Notes: a model not told the origin generated them from the letters alone. A stretch of 43,791 nucleotides of DNA from Bacteroidota bacterium (GCA_018267195.1 JAFDYY010000029.1:1-43791); one strand, 5' to 3'. Shown: positions 26,696 to 36,416, counted from the stretch's first letter. Numbers and translations: made by a program.

Positions 26696-29083
26696 ATGAC
26701 TTCTTGGAAAAAGAACCTACGTAATCTGAAAAAAAAGAGATGGCTAACGCTGGCTTTTTTTATTCTGCTGGCAGTGGCTTATTGGCAGTCGTTACCCACT
26801 CCCTTTTTTCATGATCCCTACTCCACCGTGTTAAATGACCGTGAAGGAAATTTGTTAGGTGCTACCTTAGCACACGATGGACAGTGGCGATTTCCTTTCT
26901 CTTCTTCAGTTCCTGAAAAGTTTGCTGCCGCTTTAATCCTAACTGAAGACAAACGGTTTTATTACCATCCGGGAGTAGATCTCGCAGCGCTGGCTCGAGC
27001 CATCAGGCAAAATATACGAGCTGGAAAAGTCATTAGCGGAGGCAGCACTTTATCTATGCAGGTAATTCGTTTATTGCGCAAGAATAAGTCGCGTACTTTT
27101 TTAGAAAAAGCAATTGAACTGATCGTAGCCACTCGTCTTGAATTAAGTTGCAGTAAAAAAGAAATTCTGGCACTCTATGCTGCTCATGCCCCATTCGGGG
27201 GAAATGTAGTAGGCTTGGAAGCCGCCTGCTGGCGGTATTTCGGTCGAAGTCCAAATGAATTGAGCTGGGCAGAAGCAGCCACGCTAGCGGTATTGCCCAA
27301 TGCTCCTTCGTTGATCCACCTCAACAAAAACAGAAAAAAATTAACCGCTAAAAGAAATCATCTACTCGCCCAACTGGCACAAGCCGGGTTTATTGACCCA
27401 CTCACTCTGCGGTTGTCTTTCAGCGAGCCCATTCCGGAAGCTCCGCAAGCGCTTCCCCGGCTGGCTCCTCACTTACTGCAACGGGCCATAGCCGAGGGAA
27501 AAGATGAGCAAAAAATTACCAGTACGCTGGATACCCATGTACAGAAGAGCGCTATCCAGATTGTAGATAATCACTACCAACGGCTAAAAGCAAACCAGGT
27601 ATTTAATGCCTCGGTTATCATTGCCGAAATAAAGACCGGAAACGTGTTGGCTTATGTGGGGAATACCCGCTCCGGAAAAGAAAATAATGAAGATGTAGAT
27701 GTAGTTGTGGCACCCCGCAGCACGGGCAGCATCCTTAAACCTTTTCTGTTTGCCTCCCTGCTGCATGAAGGCCAAATGCTGCCCGGCACATTGTGGCCTG
27801 ATGTACCTACATTTATCAACGGATTTGCCCCTAAAAACTTCTCGAAGGAATATGATGGAGCCGTGTCGGCCCGAGATGCTTTGGTGCGCTCGCTCAATAT
27901 TCCGATGGTTTATGAATTGCGCCAATACCGCTACGAAAAGTTTTATGACCTGCTAAAAAATATAGGGCTTACCACGCTGCATCAACCAGCCGACCATTAC
28001 GGCCTGGCATTAATTCTGGGGGGCGCAGAAGGAACCCTGTGGGATATTACCGGAGCTTATGCTTCATTGGCCCGAACCCTCCATCACTATTTTGAAACGG
28101 CCGGAAAAAATCGTTACTCTAAAAAAGATTTTCATTCACTACACTACTATCCGGTAGAAACAGACCAACGAAACGAACCTGAAGAATCATCCTGGTTAAG
28201 TGCCGCCTCTATCTACCAAACATTCGATGTGTTGAAAGAATTACACAGACCCGGAGAAGGAACCGGCTGGAAAACATTTAGCAGTACTAAAAAAATAGCC
28301 TGGAAAACTGGCACCAGTTTTGGGTTTCGCGATGCCTGGGCGGTAGGTGTAAATGCTGACTTTGCAGTGGGCGTTTGGGTAGGGAATGCCGATGGGGAAG
28401 GGCGCCCTAATCTAATCGGCACCGAAGCGGCTGCTCCTCTCCTCTTCGATCTGTTTTCTATACTTCCGGGTAATTCCTGGTTTCGGATGCCGGAAGCTGA
28501 AATGGAGAAAGTAGCTATCTGTAAAAAAAGTGGTCATCGCGCCACCGAGCTCTGCCCCGAAAAAGATACGCTTACCATTTGTCGCACTGGTCTTCAATCC
28601 GCACCCTGCCCTTATCACAAAAAAATATTTCTATCTAAAGACATGAAATTCAGGGTACATTCAAATTGCGAGTCGCTTTCTAATGCCACCGAAACTTCCT
28701 GGTTTATACTACCTCCTATCCAAGAGTATTATTTCAAACTAAAAAACAAGCACTATAATAGCCTGCCTCCATTTCGTATAGACTGCCAACCTGCCAGCTC
28801 CATTACATCCATGGATATTATTTACCCTAAACCCAACTCAAAAGTGTTTGTGCCCATTGAATTGGATGGCAAACCGGGCAGCGCCTTGCTTGAGGCAACC
28901 CATCGAAACAGCCACGCTACTATTTTTTGGCATCTAGATGGGCATTTTATTACGGCAACTCAAAAAATCCACAAAATTGAGCTAAAACCTAAATCAGGCC
29001 CTCATATTCTCTTGCTGGTAGATGAGAGCGGGGAAATGGTTTCAGTGCCTTTTTATGCCATTTCTGGCAAAAAAGAATATTAA
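26696..29083 (+). CDS. pbpC: Penicillin-binding protein 1C
   Basis: A bifunctional peptidoglycan synthase of 795 residues anchored by an N-terminal helix at about 15-31. The GT51 glycosyltransferase domain has catalytic Glu84 in LTEDKRFYYHPGVD and the SGGSTLSMQV block at 114-123. The transpeptidase domain has Ser345-x-x-Lys348 in STGSILKPF, Ser399-x-Asn401, and the KTG triad at 537-539 (KTGTSFGFRDAW). The Cys-containing CPEKDT region and the C-terminal BiPBP_C-like domain (about 690-795, SMDIIYPKPNSKVFVP) mark it as PBP1C rather than PBP1A. The alpha-2-macroglobulin partner gene often found beside pbpC is not adjacent here. Confidence 0.95.
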   Translation: MTSWKKNLRNLKKKRWLTLAFFILLAVAYWQSLPTPFFHDPYSTVLNDREGNLLGATLAHDGQWRFPFSSSVPEKFAAALILTEDKRFYYHPGVDLAALARAIRQNIRAGKVISGGSTLSMQVIRLLRKNKSRTFLEKAIELIVATRLELSCSKKEILALYAAHAPFGGNVVGLEAACWRYFGRSPNELSWAEAATLAVLPNAPSLIHLNKNRKKLTAKRNHLLAQLAQAGFIDPLTLRLSFSEPIPEAPQALPRLAPHLLQRAIAEGKDEQKITSTLDTHVQKSAIQIVDNHYQRLKANQVFNASVIIAEIKTGNVLAYVGNTRSGKENNEDVDVVVAPRSTGSILKPFLFASLLHEGQMLPGTLWPDVPTFINGFAPKNFSKEYDGAVSARDALVRSLNIPMVYELRQYRYEKFYDLLKNIGLTTLHQPADHYGLALILGGAEGTLWDITGAYASLARTLHHYFETAGKNRYSKKDFHSLHYYPVETDQRNEPEESSWLSAASIYQTFDVLKELHRPGEGTGWKTFSSTKKIAWKTGTSFGFRDAWAVGVNADFAVGVWVGNADGEGRPNLIGTEAAAPLLFDLFSILPGNSWFRMPEAEMEKVAICKKSGHRATELCPEKDTLTICRTGLQSAPCPYHKKIFLSKDMKFRVHSNCESLSNATETSWFILPPIQEYYFKLKNKHYNSLPPFRIDCQPASSITSMDIIYPKPNSKVFVPIELDGKPGSALLEATHRNSHATIFWHLDGHFITATQKIHKIELKPKSGPHILLLVDESGEMVSVPFYAISGKKEY

Positions 29084-29152
29084 ATTATTTTATAACTCTT
29101 TGATATGTAATGTTTTGGTTATATATTGTTAAATCTTTAAAAGATGTTATTG

Positions 29153-29160
29153 TATTTTTG
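29153..29160 (+). promoter_or_regulatory. -7 element of the SPOR-OmpA lipoprotein gene
   Basis: TATTTTTG matches TAnnTTTG and is followed 23 bp later by the ATG. A TTG lies upstream but at a longer spacing (about 24 bp) than usual. Confidence 0.5.
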
Positions 29161-29183
29161 CATCCATCAAACTCAAAATTTTT

Positions 29184-30398
29184 ATGAAAACGAAATTGGC
29201 TTTAATCAGCGTTCTTACTTTTTCGCTCGCCTGTTTCAAGTTATCCGCTTGCGGTGGGCAAGGGGTTACGGCTTCTAATTATGTGGTAATCGGGGCTTTT
29301 TCAGTTCCCAAAAACGCCATTGAATTCACCGAAACAGCAAAGAAAAACAAACTCGATGCGCAGTACTCCATTAACCCGGTGCGCAAATTGTTTTACGTCT
29401 ATGTTATGCAAACGGGCGACCTGTCGGTAGCTTTTGAGCAGGCCCAAAAATTGCGCAAAGAAACACCGTATCTCGATACCTGGGTTTTTACCGGAAAATT
29501 AGGGGAAGAAACCCCCACCGGCAACGATTTAAACCCAATTACCGGAAAGCAAATTGAGGTTATTGCCCCAACCGACAATACCAAGACAACAGATATCCCC
29601 ACAACCGAAAAAACGGTGACTCAAACCAACCCCATAGCGGTGGATCAACCTATCCTTCAGAATACCAGCCCCCAGCCCATGTTGGAAGAAGTAGCTGAAG
29701 GGAGCAAAGCTTTTTATTTTAAAATCTTGACGGGCGATAAAGAAATCAGCGGAGACGTAGATGTAATGGACCTAGACAAAACGAAGCCCTACAAAGTGGC
29801 CTCTTACCGCGGCAACGAAACTGTAAACATGAAGCCGGTTAATAAATCTGGAAACATCGAATTGGTGTGCGAAGTATTTGGCTATAGAAAAATTAAGCAA
29901 CCGGTAAACTTTAATGACCCGGCCGCTACCGAAGGCATTTCCACCGAAGAAAACAAAGTTACCGTACCTTTTAATTTAGTGCGCTTAAAAAAGGGCGATA
30001 TCGCCATTATGTACAATGTCTATTTTTTTAAAGATGCAGCCATTATGCGCCCCGAATCTCGTTATGAGGTAAACAGTTTATTGGATATGCTGAAAGAAAA
30101 TCCGAAATATAAAATCCGGATACATGGCCACACCAACGGAAATGCTTCAGGCAAAATTATTTACTCTACCGACCCAAAAACATTTTTTGCACTGAATAAT
30201 ACCAAGCAAAGCCATGGCTCGGCAAAACGATTATCGGAAGAACGGGCAAAGGTGATTCAGAAATTTTTGATTGCCCAAGGAATTGATCCTAAACGCATGG
30301 AAACAAAAGCCTGGGGTGGTAAAAAACCTATTTATGATATAGACTCTCAACTGGCGCAAGCCAATGTGCGGGTTGAAATTGAAATATTGGAAGATTAA
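29184..30398 (+). CDS. SPOR- and OmpA-domain lipoprotein
   Basis: A 404-residue protein with a probable lipobox LSAC (Cys23). Residues about 32-103 look like a SPOR domain (YVVIGAFSVPKNAIEF and FYVYVMQTGD), which binds glycan strands of peptidoglycan. A Thr/Pro-rich linker (about 110-160) and a beta-rich segment follow. The C-terminal OmpA-like domain begins near 272 (MYNVYFFKDAAIMRPES), with IRIHGHTNG and RAKVIQKFLIAQGIDPKRM. In the ligand-binding loop the usual Asp of GHTD is replaced by Asn. It should tether the outer membrane to the cell wall. It converges with the CHAT gene across a shared terminator. Confidence 0.88.
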   Translation: MKTKLALISVLTFSLACFKLSACGGQGVTASNYVVIGAFSVPKNAIEFTETAKKNKLDAQYSINPVRKLFYVYVMQTGDLSVAFEQAQKLRKETPYLDTWVFTGKLGEETPTGNDLNPITGKQIEVIAPTDNTKTTDIPTTEKTVTQTNPIAVDQPILQNTSPQPMLEEVAEGSKAFYFKILTGDKEISGDVDVMDLDKTKPYKVASYRGNETVNMKPVNKSGNIELVCEVFGYRKIKQPVNFNDPAATEGISTEENKVTVPFNLVRLKKGDIAIMYNVYFFKDAAIMRPESRYEVNSLLDMLKENPKYKIRIHGHTNGNASGKIIYSTDPKTFFALNNTKQSHGSAKRLSEERAKVIQKFLIAQGIDPKRMETKAWGGKKPIYDIDSQLAQANVRVEIEILED

Positions 30399-30413
30399 TT
30401 TTTTACAACTACT

Positions 30414-30446
30414 AAAAAGGCTGGCTTAAATTAAGCCAGCCTTTTT
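30414..30446. terminator. Bidirectional terminator between the OmpA and CHAT genes
   Basis: A near-perfect 16-bp inverted repeat (AAAAAGGCTGGCTTAA / TTAAGCCAGCCTTTTT) with a single central base, ending in a T-run on each strand. It serves the two converging genes. Confidence 0.92.
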
Positions 30447-30449
30447 TTA

Positions 30450-33400
30450 TTAATCCAACCCGATCATCATAAAGGATCCCCAATAAATCGGGTTAGGATA
30501 TTCTACCCGCAGCTCTTTTTTAGCCTCTATAAAACTCTGGCGAAGGTTGCCGGTAGTGAGCCATTTTTTATAAAAATTGATGATCAATTTTTGAGTGGCA
30601 TCATCATCTACTTTAAACATGCTCATAATTAAAACTTTGGCTCCGGCAATCAGAAACGCGCGCTGCAAACCATAGACACCTTCGCCATTCGATATTTCGC
30701 CCAAGCCAGTTTCGCAAGCACTAAGCACCACCAAATCGGTTTTATCAAGATTCAGACTCATCGCCTCATAGGCGGTAAGTATGCCGCTGGTCAGGTTATA
30801 ATTGTATTTGGTTTCATTTAATAAATCGCCTGCGCCTTTTAGCAGTAAACCCGTTTTTAGTAAAGGATTTTCTGTTAGCTCAGCTTCGCTTTGGGTAATT
30901 TGTTTAGCATCGTCTTCAGTGGCTATGGATGGAGTAAATCCATGTGTAGCGATATGAAATATTTTAGGGCTTTCAATTTCCTTCACTTGCTCTTCCGATG
31001 CCGAGGTTTCGGTGTACTCCGAAGTTTTCCAGCCTTTTTGTTTTAGCAAGTCTTGTAATTTGTTTACCTCTTTCTCGGTGCCCGGCAAATCGGCTATCGT
31101 TTGGTTAGCGGAAGCTGAAAGATAAAACTTAGGATTACCAAACATAGCGGCCGTGTTTGATGTTTGGGCACGTGATTTTATTTTGTGTAGGTACAAATCT
31201 TTAGTATTGCTAACGATAACAATGTTTGAATTATCAATCACAAATTTACCATCGGGCGTAGCGATGGATTCCAGATTAATCAGGTTATAAATTCCATCGG
31301 GCGACAAAAAGATGGTGGCGTATTGGCCTATTTCTTTTTGAATGGGTTCCCAGAAAATTTTATAGGAATACAAATCTTGCACGTGGTTAATAATGCAATT
31401 TCTGAAATAGCGGAAATACCTTCCTTCCATCTGCCGCCCACTGCTGAGTTGTATTACTTTGGGGCGTGTATTATCATTCTTTACATACATGGCCACATAG
31501 ATAATTGAATCCGTAAAATCATGGTTAAAATACCGGTAGCGCACCATCTCTACAGCTACGTCATTTTTGCCGATTGATTTTTGTACGTTTTCGTAGGTTA
31601 TCTTTTTGTTTTCAAAATTTTGCCCAAACAGCTCCGATTTCTCGCTGAGTTCTTTTTCCAGTTTTTCTACTTCTGTACTCAGAGCAACTAAGTCTATGCC
31701 GTTTTGCACTAACTGCTGCGTACTCATCGACAGTGCGTTGGTTAAAAATTCTTTTTTTTGCACCCAGTCATTATACGTGTTCTTCAGTTTTTCATCATTG
31801 CTATTCTGAATACGTTCACGAATTTTTATGGATGAACTCAGCAAAAGGGCTTTGGTAAGCAGTTGGTAGTTGTACACTTTTCCGGCCAGATCCCGAAAGT
31901 CTTCTAATTGACCAAAGGCGAGCGTGTTGTAAAATTCAAAATCGCCTTTAATGGTATTCCAGTATTTCGCTTTCTCGCGTTCGCTCAGAGCCGGAAAGTA
32001 TTGTTTAATAAATTGATCGTAGTTATTAAGCGCTTCTTCAATATTTCGTTTCGATCGTTTGTAGTCTTTCGTCATGTAATACACCTTAGCCAGTTTAGAC
32101 AAAATTTTAACATATTCCGGGTGCTGACGGCTAAAGTAACTTTCATAAATCTTTTTGGCATTATTATAAAACTCTTCTGCCCGCGAATAGTTTTTCATCT
32201 GATAATATACGTCTCCAGTGAGCGTAAAAATGCTGGCTGTATTAATGTTGTTTTTGCTGCCGGTTTTAGTACGCCAAATATTTTCGGCTTGCGTTAGTGC
32301 GCTGAAGGCTACCGAATAATCTTTCTGGGCAATGTTAACAATGGCTATGTTTTTTAATATATCGGCATATTGCGGGTTGTCTTTTCCCAATCGTTCACCC
32401 AAAACAGACTGAGCATCGAGCATCATTTTTTCTATCGCATCGGTAGGGTCTCCTTTATAGAATTTAGTTAATGCCAGCCGGGCCAACGACTTCGCTACTT
32501 CAATATGGTTGTGGCCAAATTGCCTCTCCTGACTTTGCATGGCTTTGGTAAAATTTTCTTGTGCGGCATCATAATCACCAATGATGTTATCCAGGTCGCC
32601 CATTAATAATAATACTTGGGCTGTTTTGGTAGATTTTTCGCCATATATCGGCAAGGCGATTTGTTTAGCACGGGTGGCTAATTTATCGGCTTCGGTGTAA
32701 TCTCCTTTGGCCAATGCCAGCCGGCCCATGTTTACTAATGGATCGATCAGGCGGGAGGCGTCTCTCCCATAAATTTTTTCTGAATCTCGGATAAGCTTGC
32801 TCAATAAATCTTCGGTATCCTTATAGCGCCCCAACTGAATAAATAGCGAAGACAATTCGCGGGCCGTAACGGATTCATCTACCACATTAATGCGGTTAGC
32901 TTTGGAAATGATGCGGGCCGCACGGTCCAGATTATCTTCGGCATCATCAAACAAACCTTTAATACCAAAAAGGGCAGCTTGTGTCTGAATGGCATCTACC
33001 AAGAAACCTTTTTTGTCTTCATCTTTCCGGTAATCTTCTAAAATTTTTAAAGCGGCATTCAGGTTGGTTTCGGCCTCTTCATATTGGCCGATCTTTATTT
33101 GCAGTTTGGCATTGTAGGTTAGTTCAACTGCGTATAACGGATCTTTATTATCAAATTTCTTTTGGGCGGCATACTTGGCTTTACTTACCGTAACCACGGC
33201 TGCTTCATAGTTATCAGTCAGTTCATAATAATTAGCCAGGTGGTTAAGTATATCCAGCATCTCTTTATGGCGGATATTTATTTGCGGCTGTACTATTTTA
33301 ATAAAACTTTCGGTATAAATTTTCCCGGCCTCGGCTACCTTATTGGTATAATCCAAATAAAAATTGGCAAGTTTTATTTTTTGTAAATGGGTTTCGGGTG

Positions 33401-34670
33401 CCTCATTGCCATACAAGCCAGATTTAATATCTACTATATCGGTCATGTATTTTTCGGCTCGTGCATAATCTTTTTTATACACTGCTAATCCGTATAAAAA
33501 TTCATACACATTGGCCGTAACAATGTTATTATAGGGAAGCTCTTTATTCTCAGAAAGCATTCTATTGGCATCTGTCTCTAAGTTTTTAGTTTTGTCTTTG
33601 TCGAGCTTGGCATCAAACTCAACCGCTTTCAAACGCGCAGCGTAAACACTTCCCTTGTAGTTTCGGTTAATCATCTTCTCATACTCCAATTTGGTGTTTT
33701 GGTAACGAGCTGAGCTGCCTTGTGCCAACAGTCGTTTTAAATACTCTTCGTAAATACTGGCCGCCAGATAGTGAGATGGCTTATGCGAAGCCATTAAATT
33801 ATTAAGCGCTTCATCATAGCCTGTGCCTTTCAGAAAATCACGGTCGAGTTGCAATCCGTTTTCTATAGACCAATTCGTATATAAAAACTGGTTATAGGCA
33901 AAGGAGAAATCATATTTCCCCAAATTTTTTCTAATCCAATCAGAAGCTTTAGAAAAACTAACATCGGCTGTGTCGTAGTTTCCCTGGTTGCGATAGGTGT
34001 TCGCCAAGTCTATCATCCACCGGGCATACTCCTGGTACCTGGTTTTTAATTCATCATCCGGCACTCTCCGGCTTTTTAAATTCCCTTTATCATCTACATA
34101 ACTTTCTTGTTTCACAGCACGACCCGAAAAGTATTTTTCAATGTCGTTCAGAGTATTGAGCGACTCCATGTAATAGCCTTGTCCGGTTTGGACTTCGGCC
34201 AGCAACAAATTCATTCGTGCCCGGTTGGCATCTGTCATAAACGCACCGGCATCTAATATTTTTTTTGCCTGATCTAAATATTCGCGAGCCATCCGGTATG
34301 AGCCGTTGAGGATGTGTAACTCAGCTACACTCATTAATAACTGGCCATGTTTTTCGCTGTTTTCTTTATAGTTAATTATACTGAAAGCAATGGCCAAATC
34401 TATGTTGATATCAAAGTCTTTAAGTTTGCCCGAGGCCAGGTGGTATTTGGCCAGATATAAATGATACAAAGGGGTGTACGGATTCTGCTGCCCTAATTTC
34501 TTAAAAGCTTTGCTCTTGAGTTTCCCTAAGTTTGAAACTGCTTTTTTATAATCTCCTACTTCATAAGCCGTTTCGGCCGCTTTGAGTATTTTATCGTATT
34601 TGGCTTGGGCTAAAACAAATGCGGCTTCAAAAAACAAATACAGAGCAAAGAGGATTTTTAGTTTTTTCAT
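30450..34670 (-). CDS. Secreted TPR protein with C-terminal CHAT (caspase/separase-like) domain
   Basis: A 1406-residue protein with a signal peptide at 1-22 (MKKLKILFALYLFFEAAFVLAQ). Residues about 25-950 are many TPR-like helix pairs, for example YEEAETNLNAALKILEDY and GDYDAAQENFTKAMQSQERQFG. A coiled-coil linker follows. The CHAT domain occupies about 1080-1406 and keeps the caspase-type dyad His1243 in HIATHGF and Cys1319 in LSACETG. Other CHAT landmarks are LFLSPDGIYNLINLESI, GEGVYGLQRAFLIAGA and YWGSFMMIG. CHAT proteases elsewhere act in the cytoplasm (separase-like, Craspase, gasdermin activators). An exported form must have a cell-envelope target. No substrate candidate is certain; the converging OmpA lipoprotein is a neighbour only. 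Confidence 0.92.
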   Translation of the reverse strand: MKKLKILFALYLFFEAAFVLAQAKYDKILKAAETAYEVGDYKKAVSNLGKLKSKAFKKLGQQNPYTPLYHLYLAKYHLASGKLKDFDINIDLAIAFSIINYKENSEKHGQLLMSVAELHILNGSYRMAREYLDQAKKILDAGAFMTDANRARMNLLLAEVQTGQGYYMESLNTLNDIEKYFSGRAVKQESYVDDKGNLKSRRVPDDELKTRYQEYARWMIDLANTYRNQGNYDTADVSFSKASDWIRKNLGKYDFSFAYNQFLYTNWSIENGLQLDRDFLKGTGYDEALNNLMASHKPSHYLAASIYEEYLKRLLAQGSSARYQNTKLEYEKMINRNYKGSVYAARLKAVEFDAKLDKDKTKNLETDANRMLSENKELPYNNIVTANVYEFLYGLAVYKKDYARAEKYMTDIVDIKSGLYGNEAPETHLQKIKLANFYLDYTNKVAEAGKIYTESFIKIVQPQINIRHKEMLDILNHLANYYELTDNYEAAVVTVSKAKYAAQKKFDNKDPLYAVELTYNAKLQIKIGQYEEAETNLNAALKILEDYRKDEDKKGFLVDAIQTQAALFGIKGLFDDAEDNLDRAARIISKANRINVVDESVTARELSSLFIQLGRYKDTEDLLSKLIRDSEKIYGRDASRLIDPLVNMGRLALAKGDYTEADKLATRAKQIALPIYGEKSTKTAQVLLLMGDLDNIIGDYDAAQENFTKAMQSQERQFGHNHIEVAKSLARLALTKFYKGDPTDAIEKMMLDAQSVLGERLGKDNPQYADILKNIAIVNIAQKDYSVAFSALTQAENIWRTKTGSKNNINTASIFTLTGDVYYQMKNYSRAEEFYNNAKKIYESYFSRQHPEYVKILSKLAKVYYMTKDYKRSKRNIEEALNNYDQFIKQYFPALSEREKAKYWNTIKGDFEFYNTLAFGQLEDFRDLAGKVYNYQLLTKALLLSSSIKIRERIQNSNDEKLKNTYNDWVQKKEFLTNALSMSTQQLVQNGIDLVALSTEVEKLEKELSEKSELFGQNFENKKITYENVQKSIGKNDVAVEMVRYRYFNHDFTDSIIYVAMYVKNDNTRPKVIQLSSGRQMEGRYFRYFRNCIINHVQDLYSYKIFWEPIQKEIGQYATIFLSPDGIYNLINLESIATPDGKFVIDNSNIVIVSNTKDLYLHKIKSRAQTSNTAAMFGNPKFYLSASANQTIADLPGTEKEVNKLQDLLKQKGWKTSEYTETSASEEQVKEIESPKIFHIATHGFTPSIATEDDAKQITQSEAELTENPLLKTGLLLKGAGDLLNETKYNYNLTSGILTAYEAMSLNLDKTDLVVLSACETGLGEISNGEGVYGLQRAFLIAGAKVLIMSMFKVDDDATQKLIINFYKKWLTTGNLRQSFIEAKKELRVEYPNPIYWGSFMMIGLD

Positions 34671-34743
34671 GTATTATTAAAATTACCAACTGAAAGTTAG
34701 TCATTTTTTGAGGAAGTAATTTCCCCTCCTTCTGGGGTAAAAT

Positions 34744-34772
34744 AAAAAAACTGCCCCGTGGCAGTCTTTTTA
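34744..34772 (-). terminator. recA terminator
   Basis: Downstream of recA on the minus strand a 6-bp stem ACTGCC/GGCAGT with a 4-nt loop is followed by a run of seven T residues (A-run at 34744-34750 on the plus strand). T-runs on both sides allow some bidirectional use. Confidence 0.8.
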
Positions 34773-34802
34773 TTATAAAACTATTCTATCTTGATAAAAG
34801 AC

Positions 34803-35828
34803 TTATTCATCTGCCTTTTTTTCTTCTCCTCCACCTGCCATTTTTTCTTTTATTTTCTTTTCGAGTTCATCGAGCAGTTCAGGGTTATCTTCAATCAGTT
34901 GTTTTACCGCATCACGTCCTTGTCCTAATTTATTGCCGTTATAAGAAAACCATGAACCTGATTTTTGAATAACATTTAATTCTACCCCTATATCTACAAT
35001 TTCACCCGACTTGGAAATACCCCTTCCATACATAATGTCAAATTCCACCACTTTAAAAGGAGGGGCTACTTTATTTTTTACCACTTTCACTTTTACACGG
35101 TTGCCGGTAATATCGTCTGAAGATTCTTTGATCTGGCCTATCCTGCGGATGTCTAAACGCACCGAAGCATAAAATTTTAATGCGTTTCCACCAGTGGTCG
35201 TTTCGGGGTTACCAAACATAACACCAATTTTTTCGCGCAACTGGTTAATGAAGATACAAGCACACCCTGTTTTGCTAATGGTGCCGGTTAGTTTTCGCAA
35301 TGCCTGCGACATTAGCCGGGCCTGCAGCCCCATTTTGCTCTCGCCCATCTCACCTTCCAATTCGCCTTTAGGAACAAGAGCGGCCACCGAATCAATTACT
35401 ATAATATCAATTGCCCCCGATCGAATCAGATGTTCGGCAATTTCCAATGCTTGCTCGCCATTGTCAGGTTGCGATATCAGCAGGTTTTCGGTGTCTATAC
35501 CTAATTTTTCGGCATACGATTTATCAAATGCATGCTCAGCATCAATAAACGCGGCAAGCCCGCCTTTTTTTTGTGCCTCGGCAATCATGTGCATGGTAAG
35601 GGTTGTTTTTCCGGACGACTCCGGGCCGTATATTTCGGTAACCCGGCCACGGGGAATACCCCCTATGCCCAAGGCAATATCTAGCCCGAGCGAGCCGGTA
35701 GAGATGGCCGGCACATCCATTATTTTTTCATCGCTCAGTTTCATTACGGTGCCTTTACCGTATGTTTTCTCCAGTTTGTCGATTGTTAACTGAAGGGCTT
35801 TCATTTTTTCTTTTGCGTCTGGCGTCAT
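34803..35828 (-). CDS. recA: Recombinase A
   Basis: RecA forms filaments on single-stranded DNA for homologous recombination and SOS signalling. The 341-residue product shows the N-terminal helix with [17 protein letters not shown], Walker A GPESSGKT at 68-75, the Walker B strand [17 protein letters not shown], and the L2 loop region [25 protein letters not shown]. The C terminus is rich in Lys and Glu as usual. The start (CAT at 35826-35828) gives the Bacteroidota-type N terminus. A perfect 17-bp palindrome lies 30 bp upstream of the start. Confidence 0.99.
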   Translation of the reverse strand: MTPDAKEKMKALQLTIDKLEKTYGKGTVMKLSDEKIMDVPAISTGSLGLDIALGIGGIPRGRVTEIYGPESSGKTTLTMHMIAEAQKKGGLAAFIDAEHAFDKSYAEKLGIDTENLLISQPDNGEQALEIAEHLIRSGAIDIIVIDSVAALVPKGELEGEMGESKMGLQARLMSQALRKLTGTISKTGCACIFINQLREKIGVMFGNPETTTGGNALKFYASVRLDIRRIGQIKESSDDITGNRVKVKVVKNKVAPPFKVVEFDIMYGRGISKSGEIVDIGVELNVIQKSGSWFSYNGNKLGQGRDAVKQLIEDNPELLDELEKKIKEKMAGGGEEKKADE

Positions 35829-35857
35829 AGGTTTGATTAAATTAAAATGCTAAATTA

Positions 35858-35874
35858 TTTAGTAATTTACTAAA
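35858..35874. promoter_or_regulatory. 17-bp palindrome upstream of recA, possible operator
   Basis: TTTAGTAATTTACTAAA consists of two 8-bp arms around one central base, with no mismatch. It lies 30 bp before the recA start, where a promoter-overlapping repressor site would sit. An SOS-type operator is a reasonable guess, but the repressor and its consensus in this lineage are not known to me. Confidence 0.4.
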
Positions 35875-36064
35875 AACAAATAAAGACCGATTTTTATTTT
35901 AGACTTTCTCTTTCGGGCGGTATAAAAATTGTTTCTCTATGTGCATCTAATTAATTTTTTTTCTTCTTCCGGCACACTAAAGTCCAAACTCTTTTGCCTA
36001 AATTTCAGAGTGATTTACAAAATCCTTAAACCAAACACTTACTAAAATTTAAAACCCTTGCACC

Positions 36065-36391
36065 ATGGCAAAGAAAGCAAAAAAAGCAGCCAAGAAAGGA
36101 AAAGCTAAAGCTAAAAAAACGGTAAAGAAAGCAGCCAAGAAAAAGGTGGTAAAAAAGGCAGCTAAAAAAGCCAAGAAAAAAGTAGTTAAGAAAGCGGCCC
36201 CGAAGAAAAAGAAACCGGTGGCCAAAAAACCAGTAGCTAAAAAGCCTGTAGTTAAAAAACCGGCCGCACCTAAAGCAACTATCCCCGCCCCGGTAGTGCC
36301 TACCCCGGCTCCGGTGGTGCCTACACCAACCCCCATTCCTGAAACACCCTTTACCGGCTCTATCGATTCGGGACAAGGATCGGGAATGTAA
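36065..36391 (+). CDS. Histone-H1-like Lys/Ala/Pro-rich basic protein
   Basis: A 108-residue protein. Residues 1-70 are made almost wholly of Lys, Ala and Val in AKKKAAKK-type repeats, as in the C-terminal tails of histone H1 and the Hc1/Hc2-like proteins of bacteria. Residues 71-93 are Pro/Thr/Val-rich with a duplicated unit (APVVPTP). The end, GSIDSGQGSGM, is acidic to neutral. It probably binds and condenses DNA without sequence preference. Similar small proteins are common in Cytophagales. The gene is divergent from recA and ends at a terminator shared with the histidine kinase. Confidence 0.85.
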   Translation: MAKKAKKAAKKGKAKAKKTVKKAAKKKVVKKAAKKAKKKVVKKAAPKKKKPVAKKPVAKKPVVKKPAAPKATIPAPVVPTPAPVVPTPTPIPETPFTGSIDSGQGSGM

Positions 36392-36416
36392 TTTTCAAAC
36401 TCGAAATTAAAATAAG

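Noticed and set aside
35194..35793. 199-codon frame opposite recA
   Set aside because: It lies entirely antisense to recA, whose coding is certain; its Ser/Ile/Pro-rich translation is typical of a shadow frame.
36026..36376. Two minus-strand frames of 116 and 95 codons opposite the H1-like gene
   Set aside because: The Gly/Phe/Leu-rich products are the reverse complement of Lys/Ala/Pro codon repeats, not real genes.
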